Positions 7,921-15,550 of a stretch of DNA of 31,295 nucleotides are shown here, piece after piece. This DNA comes from JANWLD01 sp035700225 (GTDB lineage Bacteria; Patescibacteriota; Saccharimonadia; Saccharimonadales; 2-12-FULL-41-12), in the NCBI GenBank assembly GCA_035700225.1, contig DASSOT010000027.1, positions 1 to 31,295 on the forward strand, given 5' to 3'. Made by a program: the position numbers and the translations under genes. Positions within the stretch are counted from its first letter, which is position 1, and each line of letters opens with the position of its first letter. Under the pieces are notes generated by a model. That model ran no database searches and was not told where the DNA came from. It saw nothing but the letters and a program-made list of their open reading frames with translations.

Positions 7921-8617
7921 TAAGTTGCTGGTAGCGGAGCGCTAAGACCAATGAATAAGCTATCGTTATGCCGACTCCGACAATCGGGCCTATAAGCGGT
8001 ACTATGCCTATGAAGCCGGAAACGATGGCTATCAATATGGTCACACCTATAGCAGAGTAAACAGGGCCCATATTGCCTTTTGCCTTTTCATTGCTCATTT
8101 TCAGCGCCTCCATGATGCTCACGTTCTTATCGATAAGATAAAACGGAGCCAGAGCCACCCTGCCGATGGCGATAACACCTGGGACGATGAACAGAACCAG
8201 CCCGCCGGCGATCAAAAGACCCATCAATATGACCAGGCCTAAAAGTCTGAAAAAGTACTTTTTACCGTCTTCGAACAGGTCTGAAACGCTCGGTTTTTTG
8301 CCGGCGGTGCTTTTTACGTGCAGGCTGACCATCATAGTGGCAAAAAAGAACTCTATGGCCACGAAAACCAATACGGCCAAAAAGCTCAGGCCTAGTATGC
8401 TGGCAAGCTGTATGCCGCTTAGCCCGCTCCATGTACTCTTGTCCCAGCCGGACACATCCCTTCTGTTGAATGCCTGGTCCAGGGCGCTTAGGATGGCAAA
8501 AACATTCACCACTGCGAAAGCCTGCCAGTTCTTCTTTACTATATCCAGGCTCTTTTCTAAAAGATCGAACGCACTGCCGATATTCTGCCTGCCAGCTTTG
8601 GTTTTGGTTTTACTCAT
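7910..8617 (-). CDS. Multi-pass membrane protein of unknown function
   Basis: This 235-residue protein is not assigned to a function. After a basic N-terminus (MSKTKTKAGRQN) it shows about five hydrophobic segments, near residues 31-49, 68-97, 121-150, 185-205 and 207-228. The segment FIVPGVIAIGRVALAPFYLIDKN resembles those of small integral membrane proteins with glycerophosphodiester phosphodiesterase-like or DUF975-like membrane domains. That resemblance is recalled, not tested. The ATG at 8617 is preferred over one 27 nt upstream because AAGGGG (8625-8630) lies 7 nt before it. It is a monocistronic unit on the minus strand, diverging from the his leader and ending at the shared terminator. 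Confidence 0.85.
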   Translation of the reverse strand: MSKTKTKAGRQNIGSAFDLLEKSLDIVKKNWQAFAVVNVFAILSALDQAFNRRDVSGWDKSTWSGLSGIQLASILGLSFLAVLVFVAIEFFFATMMVSLHVKSTAGKKPSVSDLFEDGKKYFFRLLGLVILMGLLIAGGLVLFIVPGVIAIGRVALAPFYLIDKNVSIMEALKMSNEKAKGNMGPVYSAIGVTILIAIVSGFIGIVPLIGPIVGVGITIAYSLVLALRYQQLKKI

Positions 8618-8677
8618 TTTCAATCCCCTTATTATTAACAACATTTTACTCCCGTAGACCGCTTATGGCAAACTGCG

Positions 8678-8706
8678 TTGCCAAGACTGTACAAAGGTGT
8701 TATACT
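8678..8706 (+). promoter_or_regulatory. Promoter of the his leader and operon
   Basis: TTGCCA (8678-8683), a 17-nt spacer and TATACT (8701-8706) form a strong sigma70-type promoter. The leader peptide ATG begins 6 nt after the -10 box, so the transcript should start at or beside that codon. Confidence 0.75.
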
Positions 8707-8712
8707 TGCAAA

Positions 8713-8769
8713 ATGTTTTATATAACTGACCAGCATCATGCACATACATCGCCGGAGCGTGTCGGTTAG
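8713..8769 (+). CDS. hisL: Putative his leader peptide (18 aa, His-His-Ala-His)
   Basis: The reading frame encodes MFYITDQHHAHTSPERVG and ends in TAG. Three of four consecutive codons are His (8734-8739 and 8743-8745), a strong enrichment for so short an ORF. It begins 6 nt after a consensus -10 box, has no ribosome-binding site, and would be translated from a leaderless mRNA. Its stop codon lies inside one arm of a stem-loop that competes with the downstream terminator, and hisS plus five his genes follow. This is the architecture of a translational attenuator like enterobacterial hisL, although there is no sequence homology to it. The function is inferred; the symbol is by analogy. Confidence 0.65.
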   Translation: MFYITDQHHAHTSPERVG

Positions 8770-8818
8770 TTAACTTTTATCCTAGAAAAACTAACGCCGG
8801 ACTCGCTCCGGCGTTTTT
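8751..8818 (+). promoter_or_regulatory. Probable histidine attenuator (competing RNA structures)
   Basis: Three pairings are possible. (i) Terminator: 8794-8801 with 8807-8814, followed by T's. (ii) GTTAGTT (8765-8771) with AACTAAC (8789-8795), which takes the base of the terminator's left arm. (iii) GCCGGAGCG (8751-8759) with CGCTCCGGC (8804-8812), nine perfect pairs that take its right arm. A ribosome stalled at the His codons would leave 8763-8771 free and favour (ii). A ribosome at the stop codon (8767-8769) would cover that arm and favour (i). Pairing (iii) could itself resemble a long-loop terminator, so its role is open. Confidence 0.65.
8794..8818 (+). terminator. Intrinsic terminator between his leader and hisS
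   Basis: An 8-bp GC-rich stem (ACGCCGGA with TCCGGCGT), a 5-nt loop (CTCGC) and TTTTT make a strong rho-independent terminator. It lies 25 nt after the leader peptide stop and 49 nt before hisS, so it must be bypassed for the operon to be expressed from the 8678 promoter. Confidence 0.85.
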
Positions 8819-8866
8819 AGTACGTTATTTATCAGATAGAATATACTGTTAGAAAAGAAGGAAACC

Positions 8867-10162
8867 ATGAAGAAAAGAATAGAACCTACGATATTAAAAG
8901 GTACAAGGGATTATTTCCCAGCCGATATGTCCAAACGAGACATGGCGATGAATGTCATAAAGAACACGTTTCGAAGCTTCGGTTATGAGCAGATAGAAAC
9001 GCCGATATTAAGCCGCGCCGAGACCATACTGGGCAAAGAAGTAGAAGAAGATGACCAAAAGATGGCCTATACGTTCAAAGATTACGGCGGGCGCGATATA
9101 GCCCTGCCGTTTGATCTGACCATGCCTTTTGCGCGCTTCGTAGCGGCAAACTACCAGGAACTGCCACTGCCATTCAAACGCTTCCAGGTGCAGAGAGTGT
9201 GGCGCGCGGAACGACCTCAGCGGGGACGCCTGCGTGAATTCTACCAATGCGACGTCGATATAATAGGCTCCGACCAGCTGATATGCGAAGCCGAGATAGC
9301 CAAGCTGATATTTGCGGTCTTCGACAACCTTAAGATAAAAGACATAACGGTAAGGGTGAATTCCAGGAAGTTGCTTAACGAAGTCCTGACAGGCTATGGC
9401 GTAGACAAGTCCGAGCTGGTAAAAGCCATAAGGCTGATAGACAAACTGGACAAGATAGGCGAGAAAGCGGTTATCGAACAGCTTGAAAAAGCAGGGGTGG
9501 CAAAGGCCGCTGACATAGTGTCCGTGCTCAAGCCTGCTTCAAGCAACGCCGAAACACTTGAAAGACTGAAAGATTACGATACCTTGGATTTGCGTGAATT
9601 CCTCGACTTATCCGAAAAATTTGCCGTGGAAACAGACAGGATAATGCTGGATCCCAGCCTGGCACGAGGACTGGATTATTACACGGGCATCACCTTTGAG
9701 GTAGTTTCCAACGACCCGAGTCTGGGTACTATCTGCGCTGGCGGCAGATACGACGACCTGCTAGGCATGTTCGCGAACCAGGATATGTCGGGAATCGGCA
9801 TATCTTTCGGGTTTGAAAGGATAATGATACTGCTGGAAGAATCAGGCCTGCTTGCCAATAACAAGACTAACTCCCAAGTGCTTGTCACCCTGTTTGACGA
9901 CGCCTCTTTGAACGATTCAATCAATATATATAATTCGCTTATCAGTTCAGGCATACCGGCGGAACTGTATATGGACAAAGCCAAGCTGTCTAAACAGCTG
10001 AAGTTCGCAGACAAGAAGAATATTCCATTCGTAGTGATACAGGGCCCTGATGAGAAACAGGCGGGAGAGGTCATTATCCGCCGGATGAGTAATGGCAATC
10101 AAAAGAATATACCGGCCACCCAGCTTGCGCCCTATATCGAGAACTATTATGAGGCGCAGTAA
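8867..10162 (+). CDS. hisS: Histidyl-tRNA synthetase
   Basis: This class II synthetase of 431 residues charges tRNA-His. GTRDYFPADM is the family N-terminus, RAERPQRGRLREFYQCD is motif 2, RGLDYYTGITFEV and GGRYDDLLGMF are the histidine-binding motifs, and GISFGFERI is motif 3. A complete C-terminal anticodon-binding domain (from about residue 335) distinguishes it from the shorter HisZ paralogue. A Shine-Dalgarno sequence (AAGAAGGA) precedes the ATG by about 5 nt. It is the first structural gene after the attenuator and overlaps hisG by 14 nt. Since the HisG here is the short type that normally needs HisZ, a second role for this protein as its partner is conceivable but unproven. Confidence 0.96.
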   Translation: MKKRIEPTILKGTRDYFPADMSKRDMAMNVIKNTFRSFGYEQIETPILSRAETILGKEVEEDDQKMAYTFKDYGGRDIALPFDLTMPFARFVAANYQELPLPFKRFQVQRVWRAERPQRGRLREFYQCDVDIIGSDQLICEAEIAKLIFAVFDNLKIKDITVRVNSRKLLNEVLTGYGVDKSELVKAIRLIDKLDKIGEKAVIEQLEKAGVAKAADIVSVLKPASSNAETLERLKDYDTLDLREFLDLSEKFAVETDRIMLDPSLARGLDYYTGITFEVVSNDPSLGTICAGGRYDDLLGMFANQDMSGIGISFGFERIMILLEESGLLANNKTNSQVLVTLFDDASLNDSINIYNSLISSGIPAELYMDKAKLSKQLKFADKKNIPFVVIQGPDEKQAGEVIIRRMSNGNQKNIPATQLAPYIENYYEAQ

Positions 10163-10772
10163 CGTAAGGATAGCGATACAGAAGTCCGGCAGGCTTAGGG
10201 AAAAGAGCGAAAAACTGCTGAGAACCTGGGGCGTAGACTGCGAAATAAAAGATAAGAACGTGCTGGTCCTGCCATGCAACGGCGGCAAGTACGAAGTGCT
10301 TTTCGTGCGTTACGGCGATATACCCCAGTATGTGCAGAGCGGGGCGGTAGACTACGGAATAGTCGGCCAGAACATCCTTTATGAGAACAAGTTCAACGTC
10401 AGAGTAATCAAAGAGCTGGGCTTCGGGAAATGCAAGCTGATAGTCGCCGCGCCCAAACACTCGTCAATAAAGATTCCCCGGAATTTGGAAGGCGAAAGGA
10501 TAGCGACATCATATCCGAACAGCCTTAGGAAGTACTTGAAGCAAGAAGGTTGTGGCGCGACCATCGTCAAGATCCGCGGCGGAGTAGAAGCGGCCCCGGC
10601 CATCGGCCTGGCGGATGCCATATGTGACATTACCCAGACCGGCACTACCCTGAAAGCCAACGGACTTAAGATAATATCCACCATCCTGGAGTCCGAAGCC
10701 GTGCTTATAGAATCCAAATTCATTACTCCCAAAATGGAGCGTTTCAAGCGCGAATGCCTGGAGCTGGCATGA
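10149..10772 (+). CDS. hisG: ATP phosphoribosyltransferase, short form (HisG-S)
   Basis: HisG catalyses the committed step, condensing ATP with PRPP to phosphoribosyl-ATP. The protein starts MRRSNVRIAIQKSGRL and has 207 residues. Recognisable blocks are DYGIVGQNIL, KCKLIVAAP, RIATSYPNSLRKYL and, in the PRPP-binding loop region, ADAICDITQTGTTLKANGL. It lacks the roughly 80-residue C-terminal regulatory domain of long HisG, so it belongs to the short family that usually works with HisZ; no hisZ is present in the window. An ATG 57 nt further upstream is in frame but lies deep inside hisS and lacks family similarity. It overlaps hisS by 14 nt and hisH by 4 nt (ATGA). Confidence 0.94.
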   Translation: MRRSNVRIAIQKSGRLREKSEKLLRTWGVDCEIKDKNVLVLPCNGGKYEVLFVRYGDIPQYVQSGAVDYGIVGQNILYENKFNVRVIKELGFGKCKLIVAAPKHSSIKIPRNLEGERIATSYPNSLRKYLKQEGCGATIVKIRGGVEAAPAIGLADAICDITQTGTTLKANGLKIISTILESEAVLIESKFITPKMERFKRECLELA

Positions 10773-11368
10773 TAGCCATCGTTGATTACGAGGCGGGCAA
10801 TATAGGCTCAGTCGCCAATGCCCTGGCCAGACTCGGCGTAGAATTTACGGTTACGTCAGACACTAAAGTCATAAAAGATGCTGACGGGGTGATATTTCCA
10901 GGTCAGGGCAGGGCTGGCACCGCAATGGCTTCTCTCAGAAAAAACGGTTTAGTCGGCGTACTGCCGGAACTGACCCAGCCGTTTTTAGGGATTTGTTTGG
11001 GAATGCAGCTTATGGTTGGCGAGCTGGAGGAGGACAACGTACGCGGGCTCGGAATAATCCCCGGGAGTTGTATACGTTTTAGAGAAATCAAACCGGTACC
11101 TCACATGGGCTGGAACAATCTGCATATTAAGAAAAAATCGCAATTGCTTGAAAATATCCAAGACGATTCATATATGTACTTCGTGCACAGTTATTTTGTG
11201 GAGGCTCCGGAGGAGTTCACCTTGTCCACTACCGATTATGGCGGCGAATTCGCAAGTGTAATTGCAAAGGATAATTTTTTCGGTGTGCAGGCTCATCCGG
11301 AGAAGTCCGCCAAAACAGGCGAAACCATACTAAAAAACTTTCTAAAATTGTGCGGAGAAAAACCATGA
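10769..11368 (+). CDS. hisH: Imidazole glycerol phosphate synthase, glutamine amidotransferase subunit HisH
   Basis: HisH hydrolyses glutamine and channels ammonia to HisF. The 199 residues form a class I amidotransferase: IAIVDYEAGNIGSV at the N-terminus, FPGQG, the nucleophile elbow LGICLGMQ (C76), and the catalytic His-Glu pair in QAHPEKS near the end. The start is the ATG overlapping the hisG stop as ATGA; an in-frame ATG 15 nt upstream is less likely. The stop overlaps the hisA start in the same way, so translational coupling is expected. Confidence 0.95.
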   Translation: MIAIVDYEAGNIGSVANALARLGVEFTVTSDTKVIKDADGVIFPGQGRAGTAMASLRKNGLVGVLPELTQPFLGICLGMQLMVGELEEDNVRGLGIIPGSCIRFREIKPVPHMGWNNLHIKKKSQLLENIQDDSYMYFVHSYFVEAPEEFTLSTTDYGGEFASVIAKDNFFGVQAHPEKSAKTGETILKNFLKLCGEKP

Positions 11369-12072
11369 TTATTTATCCGGCTATAGATTTGATAGACGGC
11401 AAGGCGGTACGTCTGGAAAAAGGTGATTACGCAAAGAAAACGGAGTATTCGAGCGAACCGGCGGAGGTAGCCAAAGCTTTTGCAGATGCCGGAGCCAGAT
11501 ACATCCATATAGTCGACCTGGACGGCGCCAAGGCCAAGAGGCCCGTTAACCTGGAGGCAATAAAGGCAATTGCAAAAGCGGTACGTGTGCCCCTTCAGGT
11601 GGGAGGCGGCATCAGAAATCTAGAGTCCGCCGAAAGTCTGCTTGAATATGCCGAGAGAATCATCATCGGCACCGTCGCCATAACCGAACCGGAAACGCTA
11701 CAAGAAATGCTCGAAAAGTTCGGCCCGGATAGGATTGTCGTTTCCATAGATTATAAAGATGGCAAACCGGCTATAAACGGCTGGCTGGAAGAAGTCGAAC
11801 TGACTACAGAGGCCTTGCAGACCCGCCTCAAGGGCTTAGGTATCAGAGTAGGCATCGTGACCGACACGGCCCTGGACGGGCTTATGGGCGGTCCTAACAC
11901 ATCTATGATGAAACAATGGAAAAAGGCCGGGTTTGAAGTAATCTGCGCCGGCGGAGTAAGCAGTAAAGAGAATATAAAAGAGCTAAACGCCGCCGGAATC
12001 GACGGAGCAATAATAGGCAAGGCGCTGTATGAGGGCAATATAAGCCTCAGGGAGGCCCTGGATGCTTGCTAA
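11365..12072 (+). CDS. hisA: ProFAR isomerase HisA
   Basis: HisA is the (beta/alpha)8-barrel isomerase that converts ProFAR to PRFAR. The protein has 235 residues with MIIYPAIDLIDGKAVRL at the N-terminus (catalytic Asp8), HIVDLDGAK, the phosphate loops VGGGIR and, near the end, CAGGVSSKENI, and the second catalytic Asp in VVSIDYKDGK. The ATG at 11365 overlaps the hisH stop (ATGA) and is preceded by GGAG at 7 nt. Its end overlaps hisF by 11 nt. Confidence 0.95.
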   Translation: MIIYPAIDLIDGKAVRLEKGDYAKKTEYSSEPAEVAKAFADAGARYIHIVDLDGAKAKRPVNLEAIKAIAKAVRVPLQVGGGIRNLESAESLLEYAERIIIGTVAITEPETLQEMLEKFGPDRIVVSIDYKDGKPAINGWLEEVELTTEALQTRLKGLGIRVGIVTDTALDGLMGGPNTSMMKQWKKAGFEVICAGGVSSKENIKELNAAGIDGAIIGKALYEGNISLREALDAC

Positions 12073-12817
12073 AAGAATAATCCCCTGCATGGATATCAAA
12101 GATGATCGGGTGGTTAAGGGCACTCACTTCAAAAATTTGATTGACAGCGGTGATCCGCTGGAACTGGCGGAGCAGTATGCAGGACAAGGCGCGGACGAGC
12201 TGGTGCTTTTGGATGTAGCGGCCACTGTTGAGGAGCGTAAGCACAGAGTGGAGCTGGTAAAAGCTGTAGCGGAAAAAATCAGCATCCCTTTCTCTGTCGG
12301 CGGCGGAGTAAGCAAACCAGAGCATGTCAGAGAGCTTTTGAATGCTGGCGCCGACAAAGTTTCCATAGGGTCGGCCGCGGTGAACGATATGGATTTCGTG
12401 AGGCGCGCTTGTGATGAGTTCGGCTCCCAGGCCATAATCGTTTCCATAGACCCGATGAAAAACGGCGATAAATGGGAAGTTTATATAAAAGGCGGTAGAG
12501 AAAACACTCATATAGATGCCATTGAATTTGCCCACGCAATGCAGGAGGCAGGCGTAGGCGAACTGCTGGTAAACAGTCTGGACCGCGACGGTACGAAAAA
12601 GGGCTTTGATATCGAACTTCTAAAGAACATATCGGAAGAGGTAGACATACCTGTCATAGCCTCAAGCGGCGCCGGTAGCCTCGAGGATTTCGTAGAAGTA
12701 TTCAAAAATACAGAAGTCACAGCGGCCTTGGGCGCATCCGTATTCCACAAGGGTGAATTTACAGTAGGCCAAGTAAAAACTAAACTAAGAGAGAACGGCT
12801 TGGAGGTCAGACTATGA
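12062..12817 (+). CDS. hisF: Imidazole glycerol phosphate synthase, cyclase subunit HisF
   Basis: HisF uses ammonia from HisH to turn PRFAR into imidazole glycerol phosphate and AICAR. This is a 251-residue (beta/alpha)8 barrel. MLAKRIIPCMDIKDDRVVKG carries the catalytic Asp11; the second Asp lies in IVSIDPMKNG; the phosphate loops are SVGGGVSKPE and IASSGAGSLEDF; LLVNSLDRDGTKKGFD is conserved. It overlaps hisA by 11 nt and the hisIE start by 4 nt (ATGA), so the five his genes form one coupled unit. Confidence 0.96.
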   Translation: MLAKRIIPCMDIKDDRVVKGTHFKNLIDSGDPLELAEQYAGQGADELVLLDVAATVEERKHRVELVKAVAEKISIPFSVGGGVSKPEHVRELLNAGADKVSIGSAAVNDMDFVRRACDEFGSQAIIVSIDPMKNGDKWEVYIKGGRENTHIDAIEFAHAMQEAGVGELLVNSLDRDGTKKGFDIELLKNISEEVDIPVIASSGAGSLEDFVEVFKNTEVTAALGASVFHKGEFTVGQVKTKLRENGLEVRL

Positions 12818-13422
12818 AGGATAAGATAGATTTTGATAAAAACGGCGGACTCGTACCGGCTATTATTCAAGATGCTGATTCACGCCAGGTACTGATGCTT
12901 GGCTATATGAACGAAGAAGCTCTGGACAAAACAAGGAAAAGTGGCAAGGTTACTTTTTATTCCCGAAGTAAAAATAGACTATGGGTTAAAGGCGAAGAAT
13001 CCGGAAATTTTTTAAACCTCATTAATATAAAGGAAGATTGTGACAAAGACACCCTGCTTATCTCGGCCAAGCCGGAAGGTTCGGTATGCCACACGGGCAG
13101 TCACAGCTGTTTTGGCGATGAAGAATTTAACTTAAAAACCCTAGAAAAAGATATTGAAAAAAGAGCGGATGCAGACCCAAAGGAGAGCTATACGGCCCTT
13201 TTGATAAGCGGGGGCGTGGACAAAATCAGCGACAAGATCATAGAGGAGGCTGGCGAAGTTGTGCAAGCCGCCGAGAAAGAAACAAAACAGCGCCTGCGCG
13301 AAGAATCGGCTGACCTGCTGTATCACCTGATAGTTTTACTTAAAGCGAAGAAGGTATCTCTTAACGATGTTGAAAACGAGCTAAAGTCCCGGCGCGGCAA
13401 AAGATCCAAGTCGCTAAACTGA
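12814..13422 (+). CDS. hisI: Bifunctional phosphoribosyl-AMP cyclohydrolase / phosphoribosyl-ATP pyrophosphatase HisIE
   Basis: This 202-residue fusion performs the second and third steps of the pathway. The HisI part (about 1-108) has MLGYMNEEAL, TFYSRSKNRLWVKGEESGN, the metal-binding DCDKDT and GSVCHTGSHSCF with the zinc-ligand cysteines. The HisE part (about 115-200) has KISDKIIEEAGEVVQAAEKE and EESADLLYHLIVLL, the all-alpha NTP pyrophosphohydrolase signature. Fused HisIE is common in bacteria. It is the last gene of the operon. No clear terminator follows; the next gene has its own promoter 60-100 nt downstream. Confidence 0.95.
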   Translation: MKDKIDFDKNGGLVPAIIQDADSRQVLMLGYMNEEALDKTRKSGKVTFYSRSKNRLWVKGEESGNFLNLINIKEDCDKDTLLISAKPEGSVCHTGSHSCFGDEEFNLKTLEKDIEKRADADPKESYTALLISGGVDKISDKIIEEAGEVVQAAEKETKQRLREESADLLYHLIVLLKAKKVSLNDVENELKSRRGKRSKSLN

Positions 13423-13484
13423 CACTAGATACAACACTTATTATTTAAGCAGGCTTGTAGATAGCTTTAAGTCTGTTTGAAGTG

Positions 13485-13513
13485 TTGAAAAATATCATAA
13501 AATAGTATATAAA
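13485..13513 (+). promoter_or_regulatory. Promoter of the 214-aa unknown gene, leaderless geometry
   Basis: TTGAAA (13485-13490), a 17-nt spacer and TATAAA (13508-13513) are followed 6 nt later by the ATG. The strand is A/T-rich and there is no ribosome-binding site. Confidence 0.6.
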
Positions 13514-13519
13514 AATACT

Positions 13520-14164
13520 ATGCCGCCACAAGGTTTTGAGAACAGGAATTTATTAGACGAGGCTCTTGCAGGCCAGGGGGCCAGAGATGCCTCTGCCGCT
13601 ATTCAGCGGGCAGGAGAGGGGCGGCCTTGTCCTCCGGACCCGGAGCTTGACGGATTGTTCGCAGATTTTGCCGGCCGGATGCCCAAGAGGTCAGCTATTC
13701 CTTTCGTGGAACAGACGACGGGCGAAGCAAGAAGCAGGCGGGCAACAGGAAAAGTCAGCGAAAGAACGATAACAAAAGGCTGGATGGTTTTCGCCGGGAA
13801 ACGCCCGCCCGTCCAAATCACTGGCTCGGAAAAAATTGCTGATATACCGGTTTGGTCCGGCTTGGCCGTAGATGTAAGCGGCCAGCCTTGGCTTGCGCAA
13901 CAAGCTTATAAGGCTGGAAAGTTCTCGGGCCGTCCCTCCATAGAGGAAAGGGCTTTAAGGATTAATGGTTCCAGAGGGCTTGATTGGGCGCATAAACGAG
14001 GGGCCACTCTGCCTATTGACCGTTTAGGCCGCCCACAGGGAGCCGATTTAAGGCAATCTATAGCCGGGTTTTTAGGGCTTGGCCTGCTAGACCAGACCGG
14101 GAACGTAAGAAGGCAAGATTTGCCTCAGCTCATAGCCGGCCACATGGCCAAGCTAATCAGATAA
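13520..14164 (+). CDS. Hypothetical protein, 214 aa, unrecognised
   Basis: No family is recognised. The protein is soluble-looking, with no membrane segment and no signal peptide. Its first 90 residues are polar and low in predicted order (NRNLLDEALAGQGARDASAA; RAGEGRPCPPDPELDG; ARSRRATGKVSERT). The second half is better ordered, with GWMVFAGKRPPVQITGSEKIADIPVW, SRGLDWAHKRGATLPIDRLGRPQ and a C-terminal helix-rich end QSIAGFLGLGLLDQTGNVRRQDLPQLIAGHM that could hold a small helical bundle. A well-formed promoter right before the ATG and the fit between hisIE and tig support a real gene. It may be lineage-restricted. Confidence 0.75.
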   Translation: MPPQGFENRNLLDEALAGQGARDASAAIQRAGEGRPCPPDPELDGLFADFAGRMPKRSAIPFVEQTTGEARSRRATGKVSERTITKGWMVFAGKRPPVQITGSEKIADIPVWSGLAVDVSGQPWLAQQAYKAGKFSGRPSIEERALRINGSRGLDWAHKRGATLPIDRLGRPQGADLRQSIAGFLGLGLLDQTGNVRRQDLPQLIAGHMAKLIR

Positions 14165-14190
14165 AAGTAGCAAAAACACCCTTAATCTGT

Positions 14191-14196
14191 TAGACT
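14191..14196 (+). promoter_or_regulatory. Possible -10 box of tig
   Basis: TAGACT ends 8 nt before the tig ATG, close enough for a leaderless start. The -35 candidate (TAGCAA, 14168-14173) is poor, so this is weaker than the other promoters listed. Confidence 0.35.
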
Positions 14197-14204
14197 ACTC
14201 TGCT

Positions 14205-15488
14205 ATGCAAGCAAAAGTTAACAATATCTCCGAAACTAAAGTAAAGCTGGACATCAGCGCGTCTGCGGATGAACTGGCTCCGTATAAACAAAACGTACTG
14301 CGAAAACTGGGCAAAGAAGTAAAATTAGCCGGTTTCAGAGCAGGCAAAGCCCCATTGAACTTGGTTGAAAAAAACGTTGACCAGACCGTACTGCAAAGAG
14401 AGTTTCTGGATGAAGCCATGAGCGGCCTTTATGCGAAGGTAGCGACTGAAAAAAACATCCGTCCTGTTGCCCGGCCTGAAGTTTCGGTCAAGAAATTCGT
14501 GCCTTTTTCACAGCTTGAGTTTGAAATCACGACCGACGTGGTCGGCAAGATAAAGCTCGCTGACTATAAAAGGATAAAAATGCCGAAGCCTAAGCCCGAA
14601 GTAACTGCAAAGGACGTGAGCGAAGTGTTGGAATCCCTCAGGAAAAGAGTCGCAGGCAGGAATGAGATAAACCGTCCCGCTAAAAAAACCGACGAAGTGC
14701 TGATTGATTTCAAGGGAGTGGACGAAAAGGGTGCGCCTATAAACGGGGCCGACGGCAAAGATTATCCGCTGGTCCTGGGGAGCAATGCGTTTATCCCCGG
14801 TTTTGAAGACAATGTCATTGGTATGAAACCCGGCGAGAAAAAGACGTTCCAGCTGACTTTCCCTAAAGACTACGGCGTAAAGGCTTTGGCTTCCAAAAAA
14901 GTCACATTCACCGTGACCGCAAAGAAAGTCCAGGAGCTGGAAGAGCCCAAGCTGGACGATAGTTTCGCTCCGAAAGTAGGTCCTTTTAAAACTTTGAAGG
15001 AACTCAAGGAAGATATTAAAAAACAGCTCAGTCTGGAGAAACAAAAGCAACTAAATAACGAGTATGCCAACAGCCTGGTAGAAAAAATAATAGAAAAAAG
15101 CACGGTCACAGTACCGGACTCCATGCTGGAGCATCAGATAGAACATAATCTGGAAGACTTCAAGCGTAACCTGACTTATCGCGGCCAGACATTCCAGGAA
15201 TTTATTGGATCTGAAAAAACTACTGAAGAAAAATACCGCAAAGACGTTCTGGTACCGCAGGCTGAAAAGCAGGTAAAGGGCAGTCTGCTGATTTCAGAGA
15301 TAGCCCAGGCTGAAAACCTGACAGTTACCCCCGAAGAGCTTGAAATCAGGATGCAAGTACTAAAGGGCCAATACCAGGACCCGCAGATGCAGGCCGAATT
15401 AGACAAGCCGGAAGCCCGCCAAGATGTGGCATCGCGCTTGCTTACTGAAAAAGTCCTTAACACTCTGGAAGAATACGCCAGCAAATAG
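14205..15488 (+). CDS. tig: Trigger factor (ribosome-associated chaperone / prolyl isomerase)
   Basis: Trigger factor binds at the ribosome exit tunnel and shields nascent chains. All three domains are present in 427 residues: the N-terminal ribosome-binding domain with the signature GFRAGKAPLNLV, a FKBP-type PPIase domain (about 155-240; VLIDFKGVDEKG, LGSNAFIPGFED, GMKPGEKKTFQLTFP) and the helical C-terminal substrate-binding domain. The length is typical. No Shine-Dalgarno sequence is evident; see the possible -10 box next to the ATG. It is followed by an unknown gene and clpP, echoing the common tig-clpP neighbourhood. Confidence 0.95.
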   Translation: MQAKVNNISETKVKLDISASADELAPYKQNVLRKLGKEVKLAGFRAGKAPLNLVEKNVDQTVLQREFLDEAMSGLYAKVATEKNIRPVARPEVSVKKFVPFSQLEFEITTDVVGKIKLADYKRIKMPKPKPEVTAKDVSEVLESLRKRVAGRNEINRPAKKTDEVLIDFKGVDEKGAPINGADGKDYPLVLGSNAFIPGFEDNVIGMKPGEKKTFQLTFPKDYGVKALASKKVTFTVTAKKVQELEEPKLDDSFAPKVGPFKTLKELKEDIKKQLSLEKQKQLNNEYANSLVEKIIEKSTVTVPDSMLEHQIEHNLEDFKRNLTYRGQTFQEFIGSEKTTEEKYRKDVLVPQAEKQVKGSLLISEIAQAENLTVTPEELEIRMQVLKGQYQDPQMQAELDKPEARQDVASRLLTEKVLNTLEEYASK

Positions 15489-15496
15489 CTTCAAAA

Positions 15497-15525
15497 TTGT
15501 AAAAAATAAATATTTCTTGTATAAT
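15497..15525 (+). promoter_or_regulatory. Promoter of the 157-aa unknown gene
   Basis: TTGTAA (15497-15502), a 17-nt spacer and TATAAT (15520-15525) lie just after the tig stop. An overlapping TATACT (15525-15530) could also serve. The leader would be about 15-20 nt and includes AGGG 6 nt before the GTG. Confidence 0.6.
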
Positions 15526-15550
15526 ATACTATTGGTTAACAGGGCTTATC

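Noticed and set aside
8842..8847. TATACT just before hisS as a second promoter
   Set aside because: No acceptable -35 lies at 16-18 nt, and initiation there would fall inside the hisS ribosome-binding site.
13432..13487. Inverted repeat CAACACTT ... AAGTGTTG after hisIE
   Set aside because: The arms are only 8 nt, 40 nt apart and without a T-tract, so it is not a terminator. An operator role cannot be excluded but nothing supports it.
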